A stretch of 64,000 bases of DNA from Nyssa sinensis (taxonomy: Eukaryota > Streptophyta > Magnoliopsida > Cornales > Nyssaceae), in NCBI GenBank assembly GCA_008638375.1, contig CM018048.1, positions 53,168,347 through 53,232,346 on the forward strand. The letters are read 5' to 3'. The position numbers and the translations under genes were made by a program. The notes below the pieces were generated by a model. The model searched no databases, was not told the DNA's origin, and saw nothing but the letters and a program-made list of their open reading frames with translations. Of the stretch, positions 58,401 through 64,000 are shown piece after piece (positions within the stretch are counted from its first letter, which is position 1; every line of letters starts with the position of its first letter).

Positions 58401-61400
58401 ATATCTACGGGTGTCAATATTAAAAGAATATCAGAAATATCCATATACTTACTAATTAATTGTTGATATCTTCATTATTATCCACAAGATGATGATAATA
58501 TTTATCATCAATGAATTTCTCTTCTACCCCCACCACCCTTTTTCATGTAACGTATTGTTTTATTATCCAACATGCTATATTCCTGTGGTGCAGGATCTTT
58601 AAAATTTAGCACTTTCAGGTTGAGTTTCAGTCTAGAAAGGTTAGAGTAGGACAACGATGGGTCGGATAGGGTTTTGGGGCTTAGGAAAGTAAGGTTTTTC
58701 AGGGTCTGTTCATATGCTGTGAAGTGTGAACAGTAGCCCAAGAATAATAACGTTGGGTCTATGGGATTTTATGGGTTTTTAATTGAATCTTTAATCGAAA
58801 AAATGGTTTAGGCTTATGAAGAGTGGTTGGCAAGGTCTGATCTTAAGAATAGAGTACAGAAAATTAATAGATAATAAGAGGAGGAGAAGAAGAAGAAGAA
58901 AATCAGAAGAGGTCTCGGAAATCACACCTAAGAGAGATATATCACACACCACAATTATAGATTATAAAAGATTTCCTCATTTACATCTCAAAGCAAAACT
59001 ATTACTTGCTTTATATAGACGGGTAGGACTTGAGAACCAAGGAGCTTGGTGGCAAGACAGTGAACTTGGTGGTTAAGTTTGACACAAGGGCTGAAATTTC
59101 TTTTAACTCATATAGACCTGCTAAACCTGTCCCAAAAATATGAGTGAGCCCAAATCAAAAGCCCAACATGACAGTCCACCTTACAGCTCATACGGATAAT
59201 TACCAAATTACTACTAACTAGAAAAACTTAAAAAATAAAAAATAAAAACAAAATCTACCTTAAACTAATAAATCTTTAGCCTTTAGGCAAGTTCAACATT
59301 AGAATCTTGCCAAATAACAATATTAGCCCTTGAATTAGGATTTCCCCTTCTCTTGTGGTATTTCCTGAATCTTCCTGGCGCTGTCTTTCAAAGGTCTTAT
59401 TATTATTTGTTTAATGTCAATAATAAGAGTATATCTAAAATTTATACAAGTATTTCTGCACTACCATTTCTGTCATTTTTTAAATCTTTTGCAACTATAC
59501 CATTCTGTGTCAGCTTCAACATTATTCTTTCTTATCGGGAAGAAATTTGTTTCTAACATTATTTTTTTAATTGGATGAAATTTGCTTTCTCAATTTTAAA
59601 GAAAATATGGGGAAAATATTTTTATAATTTCATCAATTATAAGAATCTAAGGTAATTTTGTCTATGATATTGAATGTAGCAACTTTTTAGTATTTTCTTT
59701 TTGTGTTTCATCATTATAATATATTGGATGCTCAAAATAACTAACTAATTGTGAATGTATTATTTCGGTTTACCTGTAAACACTTTAATTGAAGTGTGAA
59801 ATTCTTAATGCATATAATTATTCTTAAATCATTTTTGGTAACTGGAGCCAGTTTTTCCATTTCCTAACGTTTCATTAATATTTCCTTATTTTTCCTCAAG
59901 CATTTATTTTATTATTGACATCAACATAGATCAATCCATCAACATAGGAAGAAAAAATCAACTAAGCCAGATATTTTAGGACCTCAAAATATCGGTCAAC
60001 ATTGACATTAAAAGCAGGATAGCAACCAATCATGTTGAACTTTTAAGGAGAACTTCCTAAGTGGCCCTTGTTAAGCCGCCAATTGCTCCAAAAGCTCAAG
60101 CTATTACAGAATGGGCCAACAATATATATTAAGCTCTCAATACACTCCTTCACGTGCAACTTCGAACTTGCACGTGAAGAGACAAAGAAACCATAGACAA
60201 ATGTGAAGCAGAAGAGAGTGCAAATATACAAACAGGGAATAAATGTAAATAGAGAAACTTGGACCCAAAACCTCCTATAACCAAGGCTCTGATACCATTT
60301 TAAGTCACCAATTGCTCCAAAAGCTTAAGCTGTTAGAGAATGGGCCAACAGTTTATATCAAGCTCTCAACAGCCCTTTTGTTGGAAGGTAGAAAAGAATG
60401 AGCATCATGCCGTCTATACTTCATTTCTCAAAAAATAGAATATTGTTATTATTTTTTTGATTGATAGGTAAATTGCCCTTGGGGTAGGAAATAATAGAGT
60501 ATTATTACTCGGTGCAATGTTCTTAAAAGCTTTCTGTGAAGCCACAAATAAAGAACCCAGTGCCATAGTCAGACCTATGTTACAAGTTAAAAGTGTTAAT
60601 GTGAATGGTTATAGTTTTTCTCTCATGATTGCAAAGCATGAATAAATGTTCTGTTCAGCAATCAGGTGGCTTGACATACCCTTATTGATGCAGCTGTGAA
60701 GTTGCCAAGATCTGCAAATATAGCTCCAGTTCCTGCAAATGACAAGAGAGCCTACATTACTTCCGTAGCTTGATGAACCAACCAAGAATGGACTACAACT
60801 GCAACAGTTACCGGTAATACACAGAAGAATTCCTCCTAGAGAAAGCCAACCATCTTTTCCTGTGTCCCTAAAAAACTTGTAAACATAATATGGAGAAAGA
60901 GCCTGGTATATTCTTGGGTTCCATTCAATGATATTGTAGATGCCAATGGCAGCAATGGACAGCAGCCATACGACTACAATGGGAGCAAACAAGAAGGCCA
61001 CCCTGTAGGTTCCACGGTGCTGCAAAGCAAAGAGGCCAACCAATACAGCACAAGCAACAGCAACTACTACACCTGGGAAGCATGTAGGAATGTAAGCAAC
61101 CTGAGCAGCAACATATTGGTGGAAGAATTTTGCATATAAAAGAAATAGAATATATGGATATTACCCTCCCCTTGCCTCTAGCAATTTTGGCTAGGATAGA
61201 CGCTGATGACCCAAAATAAGAACCTGCACTAATGCCTTCTCTTTTCTTTAAATTATTTGTTTCTTTCCTTGCAATCAATTCTATTTTTCTTCCACCTTTC
61301 AGCCTTAACTCTTATCTTAATATATGACAAGGTTTACTTATCACTTTTCACTCTGCCCAAAATTTATGTGCTTACAAAAAGAATTGATGCCTGCAATGTT

Positions 61401-63089
61401 AGCAAAATATCTCTTCTGTTATTGACAAACAGAAGCACCATCTGACTTCAAATCTTCACATTCTGGCATTGTAATTAGGATTGATACCAGTCAACTAAGA
61501 GTTAGAGAGCATAAACAGTCTACACATAAGGTTCTATATTAGGAAAAAATTCAAACAGAGATGTCAGGGAAGCTCTTATTCAATCTCACATTGTTAGACT
61601 TTACCAGGTAAATATAACTGGCATATTTCTTCAAAACCATGTTATAATTTCCAATGAATCGGAATTATCCTCTTCTTTTCTACTACAAGTTTTCTCTGAG
61701 TACTTGCTTAAAATTCTTTCACATATATTTATACAAGTTTCTGTGGGATGGGAGGAATAAATAGAAAAGTTCTGAATTGAAATGAATCAGCCTGATTCCT
61801 TCTTCCACATTTCCTTCATTAAAGACTCAGGCTCCAGTTGGTTTCTGCAAATCATCGTTCACACAGTCAAGAGCGAGATGTCACCATCATAGACCATGTT
61901 ACCCTCCCTCTTATTCCTCCCTTCCACATTTCCTTCATTAAAGACTCAGTCTCCAGTCAGTTTCTGCAAATCATTGTTCACACAGTCGAGAGCGAGATGT
62001 CACCATCGTAGGCCATCTTACCCTCCCTCTCCTTCCTTCCCCCCCTCCCCCCTCTTTTCTTCCATTTTGATGAGTCTGCAAATAAAAGTGGCCTTCAATA
62101 AGGTCAAGACTTTCAGTCTTTCATGTAGTTCCTCTAGAGGAATTAGGTATTCACTAGAACATTTTTTTCCTCTCTTCTCAGGAAATTTAAATGTGGTCAA
62201 GCCTTTAATATGATCAGATATTTGGTTTGCTGTCTTCGAAATCATTAGCTTTTATATATGATTCTGATATTGTAAAGCTCCTTATTACTTTGGTTTTTAG
62301 GGAAGTACGGCTCCTTATTACTAAATACAAAACACGCGGGGGGGGGGGGGGGGGGGGGGAAGATTTCCACTTACCATGATGCAATCTCTCAGCTTGAAAT
62401 TGCAGCCCTTCAATGGATGATAAAACTGCAAAAGACCACAAATCTATTAGTGCGAGCCATTAGTAATGAAGGGGGGAAAAATCATATGAATCAGTACTAT
62501 TACCAGAAATTGGAGGCATTAGGGCACCATAGCCTATCGATAGGCAAGCACCAAACAATACTGTAAGAAGTAAACCAGTTCTTGTCCATTTATGTTTCTC
62601 AATGAATCTTTTGAATGGTGAGGAAGGTGTACTCCTATTTGAATAGCCTGAGTTATGATATGTGGAAATCTCCTCATCTGCTGCTTGATGATTTGGCAGT
62701 AAACTGAATTTTGCATGTTTGCAAAGAAGGGAGTATAAAGCAAAACGTCCTCCTGTAAATACCCAACAATTTTAGCACAACCCCATTAAAGAGGGAAAAG
62801 GGTAAAAGGACTTGGAGCATCATCATAAAGCTTGCCAGCTCTTACCTTCATCATTATCATCAGCACTCAACATAATGATTACATACTTGAATAATGGAAG
62901 AAGGGTGAGGGTCCAAAAAATTAAGGAAAATGCCCCAAATATTGCATCCTCAGTTTGATGACGATTCAAATTGCCAGAAAATGTACTTCCATAAACATAA
63001 AGTGGGGAAGTGCTCAAATCACCATACACTATGCCAAAACTCTGATATGCTAAAAGGAGAACATTTTTGTGTTGAATCTTATGCTCAAC
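52432..63089 (-). CDS. KUP/HAK/KT potassium transporter, 5' end missing
   Basis: A plasma-membrane or tonoplast K+/H+ symporter of the plant KUP/HAK/KT family. Exons (minus): 63089-62846, 62752-62504, 62425-62375, 61072-60812, 60732-60680, 55324-55210, 54833-54579, 53528-52432; together 774 residues plus stop. Recognisable parts: [146 protein letters not shown]-like [21 protein letters not shown], and C-terminal [20 protein letters not shown]. It is closest in my memory to the TRH1/KT3 and KUP3 group. The first coding exon lies upstream, probably beyond the window. No frameshift, but several near-invariant positions differ (GYGALMPP for GDGVLTPA; TGAIF for TEAMF; GGRFALY for GGTFALY). A 5.4 kb intron (55325-60679) is filled by transposons. 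Confidence 0.93.
55918..58305 (+). mobile_element. decayed L1-type LINE, 5'-truncated, antisense in a KUP intron
   Basis: On the plus strand a broken reverse transcriptase is readable: [20 protein letters not shown] near 56067, then [22 protein letters not shown] near 56536, a degenerate catalytic box ([12 protein letters not shown] where a YxDD-like FVDD is expected), [12 protein letters not shown] near 56755, and [11 protein letters not shown] near 57025. After it come weak zinc-knuckle-type remains and a tail GTGCACTCCCCCTGGGCG with an A-rich end. Many stops and frameshifts make it inactive. It occupies nearly half of the 5.4 kb KUP intron. Confidence 0.85.
60069..60371 (-). mobile_element. 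TRIM (miniature LTR retrotransposon), 303 bp
   Basis: LTRs at 60069-60144 (76 bp) and about 60298-60371 (74 bp) share GCCAATTGCTCCAAAAGC-type sequence. A perfect 5 bp target duplication GCCCT lies at 60064-60068 and 60372-60376. Next to the right LTR the minus strand reads TGGTATCAGAGCC, an exact tRNA-iMet-type primer-binding site. Only about 150 bp lie inside and there is no coding sequence. It sits in the long KUP intron, in sense with the gene. Confidence 0.88.
61803..62040. repeat. tandem duplication of 119 bp in a KUP intron
   Basis: Two adjacent copies (61803-61921 and 61922-62040) start TTCCACATTTCCTTCATTAA and differ at about ten positions. They lie in the intron 61073-62374. Confidence 0.9.
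62338..62359. repeat. 22-base G run in a KUP intron
   Basis: An uninterrupted G tract of 22 bases. It becomes a C tract starting about 16 nt after the splice donor of the exon 62425-62375. Confidence 0.95.
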
Positions 63090-63510
63090 CTGCTTGAACA
63101 GAAAACCAACGCATACTACATAAATGTAAAGAATTAACTATATTTTAACTAGGACTACGTTCACAAGCTCATTGAAAGATAGAAATATGTCAAATACACA
63201 AGTTACATGGAAGGATCATTGAATGGGTTAATAGATCCACAACATTCGCAGATAGAATTGAGGCCTAATATTTGTTTCCAAAACACTGCTTAACCTATTA
63301 GCAAATTATCCTATAAATCTGGATTCCTCCAAAACTGCTCAACCATAGCGGGCAACACATCAATTTTTAAATCTTAATGTGCAAGTAGAATTTAATGGAT
63401 TCAAATCTAATGTAAATGATAAAAATAAAGAAATCAACTCTACTCAAGAAAGATTTGTCCAGTTCGCTATAGAAATCCTTTTTTGCCATTCAGCTGCATC
63501 TAGAGACATA
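63090..63510. other. KUP upstream intron or flank
   Basis: AT-rich, with no ATG exon recognisable for the KUP N-terminus. The acceptor CAAGCAG at 63090 suggests that the missing first exon lies further upstream. Confidence 0.5.
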
Positions 63511-64000
63511 TCTTTTTTTTTTTTGATAAGTAAATATTTGTATATATAATGGTGCCCAAGAAGGGCATCAAGGGCAAAAGCCCCAAAAACTTACAACGGA
63601 TTAAGAGAAACCAAAAAATCTACAAAAGAAGAGATTTACAGGAAAAGTCTCTTTGGCCCAAAAAATTAATAAACGCAAAAAGGAGTCTTTTACGAGAAGA
63701 ATAGCGAGCTCCAAGTCTTCAAAAACTCGGTTGTTCCTTTCAGTCCAAAAGCACCACATAAGGCAAATAGGGGCAATTCTCCAAAACTCTTCTAATCTCC
63801 CTTGGAAGCTTGCAACCATCCCAAGACAACAGAAGATCTTTTACTGTGCCTGACATCACCCATGAGAATCCAAACGAAGCAAAATAATGTTCCAACAGCT
63901 CCAGGAGACATGGCAGTGAATGAGCAAGTGCTCCATCGTTTCCTCCTCGAACTGGCAAAGACAACATCTACTAGCCAAAAGAAATCCTCTTTTTTTTTTT
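63511..64000 (-). mobile_element. L1-type LINE 3' end, runs off the window
   Basis: The poly-T at 63511-63522 is the poly-A end of a minus-strand element. Upstream on that strand are the C-terminal features of plant L1 LINE proteins: MEHLLIHC near 63930, then WRIAPICLMWCFWTERNNR and FEDLE near 63730-63790. It is cut by the window edge. It lies upstream of the first visible KUP exon, presumably in an intron or in the 5' flank, in the same orientation as KUP. Confidence 0.8.

Overview
The window is nuclear DNA from a flowering plant, most likely a eudicot. It is AT-rich and intergenic space is long. The genes have many introns with GT..AG borders, and plant-type repeats are abundant (MITEs, LINE fragments, small LTR elements, AT and CT microsatellites). 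The species cannot be named from the sequence alone.

Five protein-coding genes can be supported. From left to right: an RBOHF-type NADPH oxidase (10281-18167, +, 14 exons); a one-exon LEA_2/NDR1-HIN1-like membrane protein (21798-22460, +); a reticulon-like B protein (34875-36976, +, 5 exons); a large AAA ATPase of the plant DAA1 type (39353-50005, -, 16 exons); and a KUP/HAK/KT potassium transporter (52432-63089, -, 8 exons in view, first exon not seen). From memory, the order RBOHF, LEA_2, reticulon, AAA ATPase matches Arabidopsis loci At1g64060, At1g64065, At1g64090 and At1g64110, so the block looks like conserved microsynteny. The genes do not form a pathway. Each works at a membrane or organelle: apoplastic ROS production, a membrane-anchored stress protein, ER shaping, AAA remodelling and K+ uptake.

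Region by region: 1-9.6 kb is gene-free, with two hAT-like MITEs and a 3 x 104 bp tandem array. 9.6-18.2 kb is RBOHF. 18.2-21.8 kb is gene-free. 22.5-34.7 kb holds no recognisable gene but contains an old tandem duplication of about 2 kb units (27.95-32.05 kb) and several MITE-like insertions. 37.0-39.3 kb is gene-free. 50.0-52.4 kb holds the AAA promoter and gene-free DNA. Introns of the AAA and KUP genes carry an internally deleted Copia element, a 303 bp TRIM, an RTE-type LINE tail and two L1-type LINE fragments.

The most striking observation concerns sequence integrity. Three of the four multi-exon genes are correctly spliced and strongly conserved, yet carry single-base indels that break the frame (RBOHF exons 1 and 13; reticulon exon 1; AAA exons 9, 12 and probably 11). 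The AAA pore loop and several signature positions of the K+ transporter also carry unusual substitutions. Either the consensus sequence has errors, or this is a decaying copy of the block. I found no convincing evidence for a wholly new biological system.
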